NCBI RefSeq assembly: GCF_900156175.1
Contig: NZ_FTMV01000001.1
Coordinates: forward strand, 620,001-684,000
Direction: 5' to 3'
Source of the DNA: Janthinobacterium sp. TND4EL3
GTDB lineage: Bacteria > Pseudomonadota > Gammaproteobacteria > Burkholderiales > Burkholderiaceae_D
DNA: 64,000 nucleotides
Below, in pieces: positions 53,604-62,190 of this stretch. The notes beneath the pieces are model-generated. The model saw only the letters and a list, made by a program, of their open reading frames with translations. It made no database searches and had not been told where the DNA came from. Position 1 is the stretch's first letter; the number at the start of each line of letters is the position of its first letter. A program made the position numbers and the translations under genes.

Positions 53604-54533
53604 ATGGCAGAAGTAACAGAGAGCCAGTTCGCGCTGGGCGACAATGCCGCGCGCCAGCTGGCCAATGCAAGCAAGAGCGTCCCCCAGCTGTCCACGATCA
53701 CGCCGCGCTGGCTGGTGCACCTGCTGCAGTGGCTGCCCGTGGAAGCGGGTATCTACCGCCTGAACCGGGTGAAAAATCCGAAGGACGTGCGCGTGGCCTG
53801 CTCGCAGCGCGACGAATCGGAACTGCCACAAACCTTCGTCGACTACGACGAGCAGCCGCGCGAGTATTTCCTCAACGCCGTCAGCACGGTGCTCGACGTG
53901 CACACGCGCGTGTCGGACCTGTACAGCAGCCCGCACGACCAGATCAAGGAGCAGCTGCGCCTGACCATCGAGACGATCAAGGAGCGCCAGGAAAGTGAAT
54001 TGATCAACAATCCCGACTACGGCCTGCTGGCCAGCGTGCACGACGACCAGCGCATCTTTACCCTGACGGGCGCGCCTACGCCGGACGACCTCGACGAGCT
54101 GCTGACGAAAGTGTGGAAGGAACCGGGCTTCTTCCTCGCCCATCCGCTGGCCATTGCCGCCTTTGGCCGCGAATGCACGCGCCGCGGCGTGCCGCCGCCC
54201 ACCGTCAGCCTGTTCGGCTCCCAGTTTTTGACGTGGCGCGGCGTGCCGCTGGTGCCGTCCGATAAGCTGCCTATCGAGGACGGCAAGACGAAGATCATTT
54301 TGCTGCGCGCGGGCGAGCAGCGGCAGGGCGTGATCGGCCTGTTCCAGCCTGGCCTGGCGGGCGAGCAAAGCCCGGGCCTGTCCGTGCGCTTCATGGGCAT
54401 CAACCGCCACGCGATTTCGTCCTACCTGATTTCGCTGTATTGCTCGCTGGCCGTGCTGACCGACGATGCGCTGGCCGTACTGGAAGACGTGGAGATCGGT
54501 AAATACCATGACTACCCAGACACCTACAAGTGA
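53604..54533 (+). CDS. family 2A encapsulin shell protein (SrpI-like)
   Basis: A 309-residue HK97-fold shell protein of the family 2 encapsulin group. Recognisable segments are ALGDNAARQLANASKSVPQL (N-terminal arm), ITPRWLVHLLQWLPVEAGIYRLNRV, FVDYDEQPREYF, IKERQESELINNPDYGLLASV, and GLFQPGLAGEQSPGLSVRFMGI. The absence of an inserted cNMP-binding domain and the desulfurase cargo gene point to 2A rather than 2B. Such shells self-assemble into ~25-nm icosahedra that enclose cysteine desulfurase and store sulfur. ATG follows AGGAG. The 3' end overlaps the cargo gene by 26 bases. Confidence 0.92.
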   Translation: MAEVTESQFALGDNAARQLANASKSVPQLSTITPRWLVHLLQWLPVEAGIYRLNRVKNPKDVRVACSQRDESELPQTFVDYDEQPREYFLNAVSTVLDVHTRVSDLYSSPHDQIKEQLRLTIETIKERQESELINNPDYGLLASVHDDQRIFTLTGAPTPDDLDELLTKVWKEPGFFLAHPLAIAAFGRECTRRGVPPPTVSLFGSQFLTWRGVPLVPSDKLPIEDGKTKIILLRAGEQRQGVIGLFQPGLAGEQSPGLSVRFMGINRHAISSYLISLYCSLAVLTDDALAVLEDVEIGKYHDYPDTYK

Positions 54534-56310
54534 TGGCGCGGCGGCCTTGCCCGCCGTCCCGTTTCTGCCTGACGAAGCGACCCTGAACCGTTTGGCCGGC
54601 GAATTCTTTGCCCGTTTGCCGGGCTTGGATAAATCCCCCAGCCTCGGCGGCTCCGGCAGCGTGCTCGATGCGGCGCCCCGCTACGCGAACCGTGCGCCGC
54701 CGCAGCCCGGCCCCTCGTTCGCCGCCATCGCCCCCGGCGTGGCGACGGCGCAAGTACCGCCCCTGACGGCGCCACTGGAAGCACCGGTTGCGCCGGCGCC
54801 CGCCTCCGTGCCGACGCCGCGCTTGTCGGCGATCAATGCGCCCGCTGCGCCATCGCCGTATTATTTTATCGGTGGCGCGCATGGCTATCCCGCGTCGAAC
54901 GGCAAGCTCGATGGCCTGGCGCAGCAGGGGCTGGGGCAGGCGGCCCCCGATGATTCAAGAGGGCTGTTTGCCACGCCGCGGCAGGCGCCCGCGCGCCAGC
55001 TGCCCGTGACGCCGTCAACCGGCCAGCCCGCGTTCTATTTCCAGACCGGGCTGCCCTCGGCGACGCAGCCGGGCCAACATCAGGCGCCGGCGCCGTTCGA
55101 CGTGCACGCCGTGCGGCGCGACTTTCCCGTGCTGGCAGAACGCGTCAACGGCAAGCCGCTGGCCTGGTTCGACAATGCGGCCACCACGCACAAGCCGCAG
55201 GCGGTGATCGACCGCATCGCATATTTTTATGCGCACGAGAATTCGAACATCCACCGCGCCGCGCACGCGCTGGCGGCGCGCGCCAGCGACGCCTATGAAG
55301 CGGCACGCGCCAAGGTGGCGCAGTTCCTGGGCGCCGCCTCGGCCAATGAGATCATCTTCGTGCGCGGCGCCACGGAAGGCATCAACCTGGTCGCCAACAC
55401 GTTCGGGCGCAAGTACATCGGCAGCGGCGACGAGATCATCGTCTCGCAGCTCGAACACCACGCCAATATCGTGCCGTGGCAGCAGCTGGCGGCGGAAAAG
55501 GGCGCGACCCTGCGCGTGATTCCCGTCGACGACAGCGGCCAGATCCTCCTCGACGAGTTCCGCAAGCTGCTCAACGGACGCACGAAACTGGTATCGGTGA
55601 CGCAGGTATCGAATGCGCTGGGCACGGTGACGCCCGTGGCGCAGATCATCGCGCTGGCGCATGCGGCCGGCGTGCGCGTGCTGGTCGACGGTGCGCAAGC
55701 CGTGTCGCACCTGCGCGTGGACGTGCAGGCGCTCGGTGCGGACTTCTACGTGTTCTCGGGGCACAAGGTGTTCGGCCCGACGGGCATCGGCGCCGTGTAT
55801 GGCAAGGCGGACTTGCTGGAACAATTGCCGCCATGGCAGGGCGGCGGCAACATGATCGCCGACGTCACGTTCGAGCGCACCGTCTACCAGGGCGTGCCGA
55901 ACCGTTTCGAGGCCGGCACGGGCAATATCGCCGATGCCGTGGGCCTGGGCGCGGCCATCGATTACGTAGCAAGCATCGGCCTGGAAAACATCGCCGCCTA
56001 CGAGCATGCGCTGCTCGACTACGCCACGCACCAGCTGCAAGCGATTGCCGGCGTGCGCCTGATCGGCACGGCGCCGGACAAGGCCAGCGTGGCCTCGTTC
56101 GTGCTGGCCGGCTACGCGCCGGCGGAAGTGGGGCGCGCGCTGAACGACGAGGGCATCGCCGTGCGCTCGGGCCACCACTGCGCCCAGCCGATCTTGCGCC
56201 GCTTCGGCGTGGAAGCGACCGTGCGGCCATCGTTCGCCTTCTACAACACGTATGAGGAAATCGACCGCATGATCGCCGTGGTGCGCCGCCTGGCGGGCGC
56301 GCGCCGCTGA
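54508..56310 (+). CDS. encapsulin cargo cysteine desulfurase with disordered N-terminal domain
   Basis: A 600-residue protein. Residues ~200-600 are a SufS-type group II cysteine desulfurase: WFDNAATTHKPQAVIDRI, HENSNIHRAAHALAARAS, PLP Lys420 in FSGHKVFGPTG, and catalytic Cys558 in RSGHHCAQPILRR. Residues 1-198 form a Pro/Ala-rich, low-complexity extension with islands PFLPDEATLNRLAGEFFARL, LGGSGSVLDAAPRY, PYYFIGGAHG and PAFYFQTGLP. This is the known hallmark of cargo-loading domains for family 2A encapsulins. It releases sulfur from cysteine inside the shell. The start lies inside the shell gene's end, indicating translational coupling. Confidence 0.93.
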   Translation: MTTQTPTSDGAAALPAVPFLPDEATLNRLAGEFFARLPGLDKSPSLGGSGSVLDAAPRYANRAPPQPGPSFAAIAPGVATAQVPPLTAPLEAPVAPAPASVPTPRLSAINAPAAPSPYYFIGGAHGYPASNGKLDGLAQQGLGQAAPDDSRGLFATPRQAPARQLPVTPSTGQPAFYFQTGLPSATQPGQHQAPAPFDVHAVRRDFPVLAERVNGKPLAWFDNAATTHKPQAVIDRIAYFYAHENSNIHRAAHALAARASDAYEAARAKVAQFLGAASANEIIFVRGATEGINLVANTFGRKYIGSGDEIIVSQLEHHANIVPWQQLAAEKGATLRVIPVDDSGQILLDEFRKLLNGRTKLVSVTQVSNALGTVTPVAQIIALAHAAGVRVLVDGAQAVSHLRVDVQALGADFYVFSGHKVFGPTGIGAVYGKADLLEQLPPWQGGGNMIADVTFERTVYQGVPNRFEAGTGNIADAVGLGAAIDYVASIGLENIAAYEHALLDYATHQLQAIAGVRLIGTAPDKASVASFVLAGYAPAEVGRALNDEGIAVRSGHHCAQPILRRFGVEATVRPSFAFYNTYEEIDRMIAVVRRLAGARR

Positions 56311-56417
56311 CGTTGTCGCTTTGTTATGTTGATGCCGTCCCGGCGCCAGCGGGGGCGGCATTGTTGCGTCATATCACGGACTTTGCGCGCGGCTGGCAGG
56401 CGGTCGCGGGCTGGCGG

Positions 56418-56423
56418 TATAAT
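56418..56423 (+). promoter_or_regulatory. candidate -10 box before the histidine kinase gene
   Basis: TATAAT 59 bases before the GTG start. No clear -35. A weak ATGCCG/CGGCAT hairpin (56332-56361) lies between it and the desulfurase stop. Confidence 0.4.
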
Positions 56424-56482
56424 TTATCCTTGGCAATATTCAAGCCGCGGCGCCGTGCCGCCGGCGCCCGAGGAGATATCCG

Positions 56483-57202
56483 GTGGAAGATCAACACAAC
56501 TCGCCCGAGCTTTTCCTTTTCCTGGCGTCGACCGTGCACGACATGAAAAACTCGATCAGCGTCGTCAGCGGCACCCTGGAATCGCTGCTGGCGGCCGAGC
56601 AGACGAAGGACGCCCGGCCGGCCGACCCCGCCTACCTGCAGATGGCGCAGATGCTGTACCAGACCAAGCGCCTGAACGATAACCTGATCCAGCTGCTGGC
56701 CCTGTACAAGGAAGTGGGCAAGCCCGGCTACCCCTTCGACGTGCAGCCGCAGCTGATGAGCCAGGTGATCGACCAGGTGGTGGACCAGGAAAAGATCCTG
56801 CTCGCCTCGAAGGGTATTCGCCTGGAAACGGCCTGCCCGCCGGAGCTGATCTGGACCCTCGATGAAGACCTCGTCATCGGCGTGCTCGCGCATGCCATCA
56901 ACAACGCCATCCGCTACACGAAAGACACGATACGCCTGTCCGTGCGGGAGGTAGAGGGCATGCTGGAGCTGCGCGTGGAAGACAATGGCGACGGCTATAC
57001 GCAGGCCTTGCTCGACGCGGGCAGCGCGGCCATGGACGGCATGGCGGCCGGCGTGAATTTTTCCACCAACAGCACGGGCCTGGGCCTGTATTTTTCCAGC
57101 GAAGTGGCAAAGATGCACAAGCACCGGGGCAGCAGCGGCAGCATCGCCCTGGCCAACGGCGGCGCCCTGGGCGGCGGCTGTTTCATCCTGCGCCTGCCCT
57201 GA
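56483..57202 (+). CDS. soluble sensor histidine kinase without input domain
   Basis: A 239-residue cytosolic kinase. The H-box is STVHDMKNSISVVSGTLESLL with His19; the ATPase domain shows INNAIRYT (N-box), VEDNGDGY (G1) and STGLGLYFSSEVAKMH (G2). There is no transmembrane or PAS/GAF sensing region, so the signal must come through a partner. It starts with GTG after AGGAG and is followed 11 bases later by a receiver-TPR protein, its likely partner. Confidence 0.88.
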   Translation: MEDQHNSPELFLFLASTVHDMKNSISVVSGTLESLLAAEQTKDARPADPAYLQMAQMLYQTKRLNDNLIQLLALYKEVGKPGYPFDVQPQLMSQVIDQVVDQEKILLASKGIRLETACPPELIWTLDEDLVIGVLAHAINNAIRYTKDTIRLSVREVEGMLELRVEDNGDGYTQALLDAGSAAMDGMAAGVNFSTNSTGLGLYFSSEVAKMHKHRGSSGSIALANGGALGGGCFILRLP

Positions 57203-57213
57203 GCGAGAACGCC

Positions 57214-58941
57214 ATGACCGACAGCCACGCCACTGCCGCCGAAGCGGGCAGCACCGACTGGGCCGACAAGCATTACCTGCTGGTCGACGACTTCATCGGC
57301 ATCCGCATCCTGCTGCGCGAATCGCTGCGCAACCTGGGCGCGCGCCATATCGACCAGGCGGCCAGCGGCGGCGAAGCCATGAAGCTGCTGGCCAAGACGC
57401 GCTACGACGTGGTGCTGTGCGACTACAACCTGGGTGAAGGCAAGAACGGCCAGCAGGTGCTGGAAGAGACGCGCGTGCGCAACCTGACGGCGCCGTCGAG
57501 CGTGTGGCTGATGGTGTCGGCCGAAAAAAGCGTGGAATCGGTGATGGGCGCGGCCGAACACCAACCCGACGCCTACCTGATCAAGCCCATCACGGAAGGC
57601 GTGCTGCTGACGCGCCTGAACCGCGTGTGGCACAAGAAGCAGGTATTCCGCGAAATCGACCAGGCCTGCATGGAAAAGGATTATCTGCGCGCGGCCAAAT
57701 TGTGCGATGCGCAGATCGAGCTCAACAAGCTGCACGAGCTGGAACTGCTGCGCATGAAAGCCAGTTTGCTGCTGAAGAGCGGCGAGCCGGAAAAAGCCCG
57801 CGCCGTGTACGAAAAAGTGCTGGCCGAGCGCGATTACAGCTGGGCCAGGGCGGGCCTGGGCAAGATCCGCATGAATAACGGCGAGCACGAGGCGGCGCGG
57901 CAGATCTTCCAGGGCGTCATCGTCGAAAACAAGTATTACATCGACGCCTACGACCAGATGGCCGTCGCCTACCAGCTGATGGGCCAGCACGAGGAAGCGT
58001 GCGGCGTGCTGGAAAAGGCGGCGCGGCTGTCGCCCAATTCCGTGCCGCGCCAGCGCAACCTGGGCCTCGCCGCCTTAAAAATAGGCAATATCAGCATGGC
58101 GGAAAAGGCCTTCCGCAAATGCGTGTCCATCGGCGAGTTTTCCGTCATGAAGACGCCGGACGCCTACCTGGGCCTGGCGCGCGTGTGCGGCCTGAAAAAG
58201 GATGCCAAGGAAGCCTTGCAATGGCTGCTGCTGGCGCAGCGCGAATTCTCGCCCGAGCAGATCGGCTTGCGGGCGAAGATCACGGAAGGCATGGTGCACC
58301 ACGAAACGGGCGACTACCGGCGCGCGCGCAAGTGCGGCGACGAACTGGAAGCCATGCTGCTGGAAGACCCGGCGCGGCCCGAGAAGGCCATCTGCATGGA
58401 GCTGGCGACCCTGCTGTTCGCCGTCGGCGTCAAGGATGCGCCGGCCGGCCTGCTGTGCTACGTGGTGAAGAACAACCACGACAACCAGGTGGTGCAGGAC
58501 GAGGTGCAAAAGATTTTCGACAAGGCCAAGATGGGCGACGAGGGCACGAGCCTGATCATCGCCTCGCGCAAGGAAGCGTCGGACCTGATGAACAAGGGCG
58601 TGCTGCTGTGGAAGACGGACAAGCTCAACGAAGCGGTGGCCTGGATGCGCACGGCGCGCGAAAAGCTGCCGAACAACCTGCGCATCCTGTTCAATTCCGC
58701 GCAAATCATCGTTTCCTTCCTGGAACAGCGCGGCTACCAGGCGGACCTGGCGGCCGAAGCCATGGAAGTGTTGTTGTATGTAGACAAAATTGCACCAGGG
58801 CAGCAGCGCTTCGCCCAGTTGATGGAGCAACTGCTGCAATTGACGCCGCCGCCTGTGCCCGAAGGGGCGGCCGTGGCCGTGGAAAAGGCGGGGGCCGAGC
58901 CTGAAAAACCCGCAAAACCGGTGCGCGAACGCGGCGGATGA
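57214..58941 (+). CDS. response regulator with TPR effector domain
   Basis: A 575-residue protein. The receiver (residues ~18-135) contains YLLVDDFIG, VVLCDYNLGEGKNG (phospho-acceptor Asp70) and AYLIKPITEG. The rest is a helical TPR array (~140-545), for example AGLGKIRMNNGEHEAARQIF and AVAYQLMGQHEEACGVLEKAA. With no DNA-binding domain, output is probably protein-protein interaction. Similar receiver-TPR proteins occur in Pseudomonas and Burkholderiales. Paired with the kinase upstream. Confidence 0.9.
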   Translation: MTDSHATAAEAGSTDWADKHYLLVDDFIGIRILLRESLRNLGARHIDQAASGGEAMKLLAKTRYDVVLCDYNLGEGKNGQQVLEETRVRNLTAPSSVWLMVSAEKSVESVMGAAEHQPDAYLIKPITEGVLLTRLNRVWHKKQVFREIDQACMEKDYLRAAKLCDAQIELNKLHELELLRMKASLLLKSGEPEKARAVYEKVLAERDYSWARAGLGKIRMNNGEHEAARQIFQGVIVENKYYIDAYDQMAVAYQLMGQHEEACGVLEKAARLSPNSVPRQRNLGLAALKIGNISMAEKAFRKCVSIGEFSVMKTPDAYLGLARVCGLKKDAKEALQWLLLAQREFSPEQIGLRAKITEGMVHHETGDYRRARKCGDELEAMLLEDPARPEKAICMELATLLFAVGVKDAPAGLLCYVVKNNHDNQVVQDEVQKIFDKAKMGDEGTSLIIASRKEASDLMNKGVLLWKTDKLNEAVAWMRTAREKLPNNLRILFNSAQIIVSFLEQRGYQADLAAEAMEVLLYVDKIAPGQQRFAQLMEQLLQLTPPPVPEGAAVAVEKAGAEPEKPAKPVRERGG

Positions 58942-59005
58942 TAAACTAGGGGTCAGCGTGGGCGCGCCTGCGCTTGAGTTGCTTTACAACAATAAGGAAG
59001 AAAAT

Positions 59006-59221
59006 ATGCGTGATGTGGTCAATGAAGTGTACAAAAAAATGAAAGTCGGCGCCGTTGCATGGGTACGCCCGGTCGCCGCCAAGGGAGACACGCTGGAAAC
59101 ATTCCAGACTTCGTACGAGCACGCCAAGGCGCTGGCCGACGAAGGCTTGATCACGATCGGTGACGTTAAACGCCAGGCCGACAACATGATCGAGGCGATC
59201 CGCATTCATCGTATCGCCTGA
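59006..59221 (+). CDS. 71-residue conserved-looking hypothetical protein
   Basis: A short, predicted soluble helical protein beginning MRDVVNEVYKKMKVGAVAWV. AAKGDTLETFQTSYEHAKALADEGLITI forms a likely helix-turn-helix-like stretch, though no family is recognised. AATAAGGAAG precedes the ATG with good spacing, and a -10-like TAAACT lies just upstream near 58943, so it is probably expressed. It converges with phaM across 22 bases. Confidence 0.65.
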   Translation: MRDVVNEVYKKMKVGAVAWVRPVAAKGDTLETFQTSYEHAKALADEGLITIGDVKRQADNMIEAIRIHRIA

Positions 59222-59243
59222 TCATATCGCTGCCACGGGAACG

Positions 59244-59948
59244 TCAGGCCTTGCCTGCCGTCCTGGCTTTGGGCGCCGCGCGTTTCGCGGGCGCCTTGCG
59301 CACCGGGGCCTTGGCCTTGGCTGCCGTGCCTGCTTCGGCAGGTTTGGCCGGCTTGCCGGTCGCTGGCCTGGCGTTGACGCCGCCGAAACTGACCGCCGCC
59401 GCATCGGGCGACATTGCCGTCGACACTGCCTGTTTGAACTGATCTTGTAACAAATTCCACCAAGCACTTGGATTGGCCAGCTGGGCCGCCGCATGGCTGG
59501 CCGCGTCGCCGGGCGCCGCTGCCGCAGGCTCCGCTGCAGGAGCCGGAGCGGGCGCCGGTTCAGGGGCTGCCGGCGCTGGTGTTGCTTGTTGGAAAAATGC
59601 GGAAGCGTAAGGCACGGATTCGAACAGCGGCTTGTCGCTGGCGCCCGGCTGGGTGATGGCCGCCGCCAGCGAGGCGCCCATCGATTTCAGGGTGGCGATG
59701 GTGCCGCGCTGCACTTCCAGCGCCTGGATACTGCCGCGCAGCATGCTCGTATTGAGGTTCAGCCACGCTTCGACGGCTTTCAAGTCGCTGATTTTCTTGT
59801 CCAGCTCTTCCACCGACATGGTGGGCGCCGTGATGCCGGGCACGCCCATGCCGGGCACGCTCATGCTGCCCCACAGGTTTTTGACGAAGTCGAGCGTATC
59901 GGTCACGACTGCTGCGCCCGGAATGTGGGACATTTGCGGATTTGCCAT
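59244..59948 (-). CDS. phaM: PhaM-type polyhydroxyalkanoate granule protein
   Basis: A 234-residue protein with the PhaM N-terminal region (DTLDFVKNLWGSMSVPGMGVPG, VEELDKKISDLKAVEAWLNLN, LRGSIQALEVQRGTIATLKSMG, residues ~15-95). An Ala/Pro linker follows, then WWNLLQDQFKQAVSTAM, and a Lys/Ala/Pro-rich histone-H1-like tail that binds DNA. PhaM activates PHB synthase and links PHB granules to the nucleoid in Ralstonia. It is a single gene on the minus strand. Confidence 0.88.
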   Translation of the reverse strand: MANPQMSHIPGAAVVTDTLDFVKNLWGSMSVPGMGVPGITAPTMSVEELDKKISDLKAVEAWLNLNTSMLRGSIQALEVQRGTIATLKSMGASLAAAITQPGASDKPLFESVPYASAFFQQATPAPAAPEPAPAPAPAAEPAAAAPGDAASHAAAQLANPSAWWNLLQDQFKQAVSTAMSPDAAAVSFGGVNARPATGKPAKPAEAGTAAKAKAPVRKAPAKRAAPKARTAGKA

Positions 59949-60097
59949 GCGAAATCTCCTGATAGGTGGATGTTCCTAGCGTAGCAGATATCAGCTTGCA
60001 ACTGACGCAAAGTCGCCAACATTTTCTTACATAAAACATCAAGAGTTGAGCGCGGGCAAGAAGCGGAAATACGGGCGAAAGCGGTACACTAGCGGCC

Positions 60098-61210
60098 ATG
60101 ATGCCCGCTTCCTTCCTTTCGCCACCGCGCCGCCGCACCGTTGTCATTGTCGCGGTGATAGGCGCGCTGCATTACATGGCGCTGGAATGGCTCACCTCGC
60201 ATGCGGACATGGCGCCGCTGCGGCAGGACCGCTCGCAGGTGGTCAGCATGGCCCTGATCGCCGAGCCACCGAAGCCGGTGCCGGTGGTGCCGCCACCGCC
60301 GCCGCCCAAGCTGCGGCCCTTGCCCGAGCCCCGCTTGCCGCCACCGCCGCCGCCGCTGCCATCGAGCGTGACGGCCCAGCTGACGGCGCCCGCCAGCGAC
60401 GTGGCGGAAGGGCCGGTCACGCCTGCGGCGCCGGCATCCGACGCGCCGGTCATCACGGCGCCCGCAGCGGCCGTGGTGGAGGTGCCGGCGCCGCCCAGCC
60501 TGCCGCCACCGGCGCCTGAGCAGGCGCGGCACTACAAGACCAACGTGCCCGCGTCGGCCCAGTTCGACCTGCACGTGGACCGGCGCGACGCGGACGGCAC
60601 CAAATGGCAGGGCGTGGCCGCTATGGCGTGGGAAAACCGGGGCGAGAGCTACCGTCTGACGCTGGAAGTGGGCTTGAGCATGCTGATCACGCGCATCAAC
60701 CTGCTGGTGCTGACCAGCGAAGGCCAGATCGACGGCACGGGCATCGTGCCCGTCACGGCCACGGAAAAACGCAAGGGCCGCGCGCAAACGGCCACGCATT
60801 TCAACCGCGATGCCAGGGCCATCACGTTTTCGGCCACGACGGCGACGGCGCCATGGCAGGAGGGGGCGCAGGACAAGGCCACGGTGCCGTTCCAGCTGGC
60901 CGCCATCGGCCGCGCCGACGTCAACCAGCTGGCGGGCAATATCGACATCCTCGTCGGCGAGGAAAAGGAAGCGACCGTGTTCCGCTTCCAGCTGGTGGGC
61001 GAGGAAGAACTGGACACCAAGATGGGCCGGCTGGTGACCTGGCATCTGCGCCGGCCGCCGAAGCCCGGCACGTATTCCTCGCAGCTCGATATCTGGCTGG
61101 CGCCGTCCATGCAGTGGTATCCGGTACAAATACGCAATACCGAGGCGAGCGGGGCATTGACCACGCAAACCGTGACCAATATTCGCGTCAATGACGCTAC
61201 AGGAAAATAA
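60098..61210 (+). CDS. DUF3108 protein with TonB-like N-terminus
   Basis: A 370-residue protein. A basic N-terminus and one membrane helix (~10-30, RRTVVIVAVIGALHYMALEW) lead to a Pro-rich periplasmic spacer (~58-90, VPPPPPPKLRPLPEP) reminiscent of TonB. A C-terminal DUF3108 domain follows (~150-365, FDLHVDRRDADGTKWQGVA, TAPWQEGAQDKATVPFQL, SQLDIWLAPSMQWYPVQIR). DUF3108 folds as a periplasmic beta-structure of unknown job. The next DUF3108 gene starts directly at its stop codon. Confidence 0.85.
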   Translation: MMPASFLSPPRRRTVVIVAVIGALHYMALEWLTSHADMAPLRQDRSQVVSMALIAEPPKPVPVVPPPPPPKLRPLPEPRLPPPPPPLPSSVTAQLTAPASDVAEGPVTPAAPASDAPVITAPAAAVVEVPAPPSLPPPAPEQARHYKTNVPASAQFDLHVDRRDADGTKWQGVAAMAWENRGESYRLTLEVGLSMLITRINLLVLTSEGQIDGTGIVPVTATEKRKGRAQTATHFNRDARAITFSATTATAPWQEGAQDKATVPFQLAAIGRADVNQLAGNIDILVGEEKEATVFRFQLVGEEELDTKMGRLVTWHLRRPPKPGTYSSQLDIWLAPSMQWYPVQIRNTEASGALTTQTVTNIRVNDATGK

Positions 61211-61978
61211 ATGACGACTTTGATTTTGATTAAACGCGTACTGGCTGCCAGCCTGCTGGCCGCCACCCTCGGTCCCGCCATGGCGGCCAACGAGCCGGTC
61301 GAGCATCCCGCCATCAAGCGCCCGTACAAGCTGGTGCCATCGGCCGACCTTGTCTACTCGATCAAGGCCAGGCAGCGCGGCATCGGCCTGTCCGGCGAAT
61401 CCGTCAGCAACTGGCGCGTGGGCGACGGCAAGTATTCGCTGCTGGCCGAAACCAGGGCGGCCCTGTTCGGCAAGATCCTCGAGCAGCGCAGCGAAGGCAC
61501 GGTCGACGACTACGGCCTGGCGCCGGCGCAGTTCGTGGAAAAGCGCTTCCGCAAGGATGCCGTGACGACCACCTTCAAGCGCGACAGCAAGACCATCGTC
61601 TTTGGCGAAGGCGATGAAAGCTATCCGCTGAAAGGCGGCGAACAGGACCGCAACAGCGCCGTCTGGCAACTGGCCAGCGTGGCGCGCGCCGCGCCCGGGA
61701 AATTCGTCCCCGGCTCGGAATGGGCGTTTTTTGTCGCCGGCGCGCATGATGCCGAACCGTGGACCTTCAAGGTCGTCAAGGAAGAGACCGTGTCCACGGG
61801 CCTGGGCGACGTGGCCGCCATCCACCTGGTCAAGGCGCCGCCGCCGGACAAGAAGGGCCAGCAAGTGGACCTGTGGCTGGCGCCGTCGCTGGAATGGTAT
61901 CCCGTCAAGGTGACATTCGCCGATGCGGACGGTGGCGATTACGTCGAGCAAACCTTGCAGAAGATCGTCAAGAAGTAA
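61211..61978 (+). CDS. secreted DUF3108 protein
   Basis: A 255-residue protein with a cleavable signal peptide (~1-25, ending AMAA) and one DUF3108 domain (LVYSIKARQRGIGLSGE, GGEQDRNSAVWQLASVAR, QVDLWLAPSLEWYPVKVTF). It begins zero bases after the stop of the other DUF3108 gene, so the two are a tandem operon with shared ancestry. Function unknown. Confidence 0.85.
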   Translation: MTTLILIKRVLAASLLAATLGPAMAANEPVEHPAIKRPYKLVPSADLVYSIKARQRGIGLSGESVSNWRVGDGKYSLLAETRAALFGKILEQRSEGTVDDYGLAPAQFVEKRFRKDAVTTTFKRDSKTIVFGEGDESYPLKGGEQDRNSAVWQLASVARAAPGKFVPGSEWAFFVAGAHDAEPWTFKVVKEETVSTGLGDVAAIHLVKAPPPDKKGQQVDLWLAPSLEWYPVKVTFADADGGDYVEQTLQKIVKK

Positions 61979-62114
61979 GTGTTCACTGATGGTTCAGGGC
62001 CAGGCATGCCATGTTTGGCCCCCCATTTCATCATCCTGGTCCGCTACCGTGCGCCGGTCGTGTTGCGCCGTGTCCGCACCGCCCCCTCCCACGCGCTAAA
62101 TTGCATGTCAGAAC

Positions 62115-62123
62115 TGATATACT
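62115..62123 (+). promoter_or_regulatory. candidate extended -10 promoter before the condensin-like genes
   Basis: TGATATACT fits an extended -10 (TGn-TATAAT-like) 68 bases before the ATG at 62191. No good -35 at standard spacing, as tolerated by extended -10 promoters. Confidence 0.35.
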
Positions 62124-62190
62124 GACGCCCCCGTCCCGCAGCGCCGCTTTGGCCCGCTGCGCCGCCCGCTGAACACTCATCCGGAAAAGA

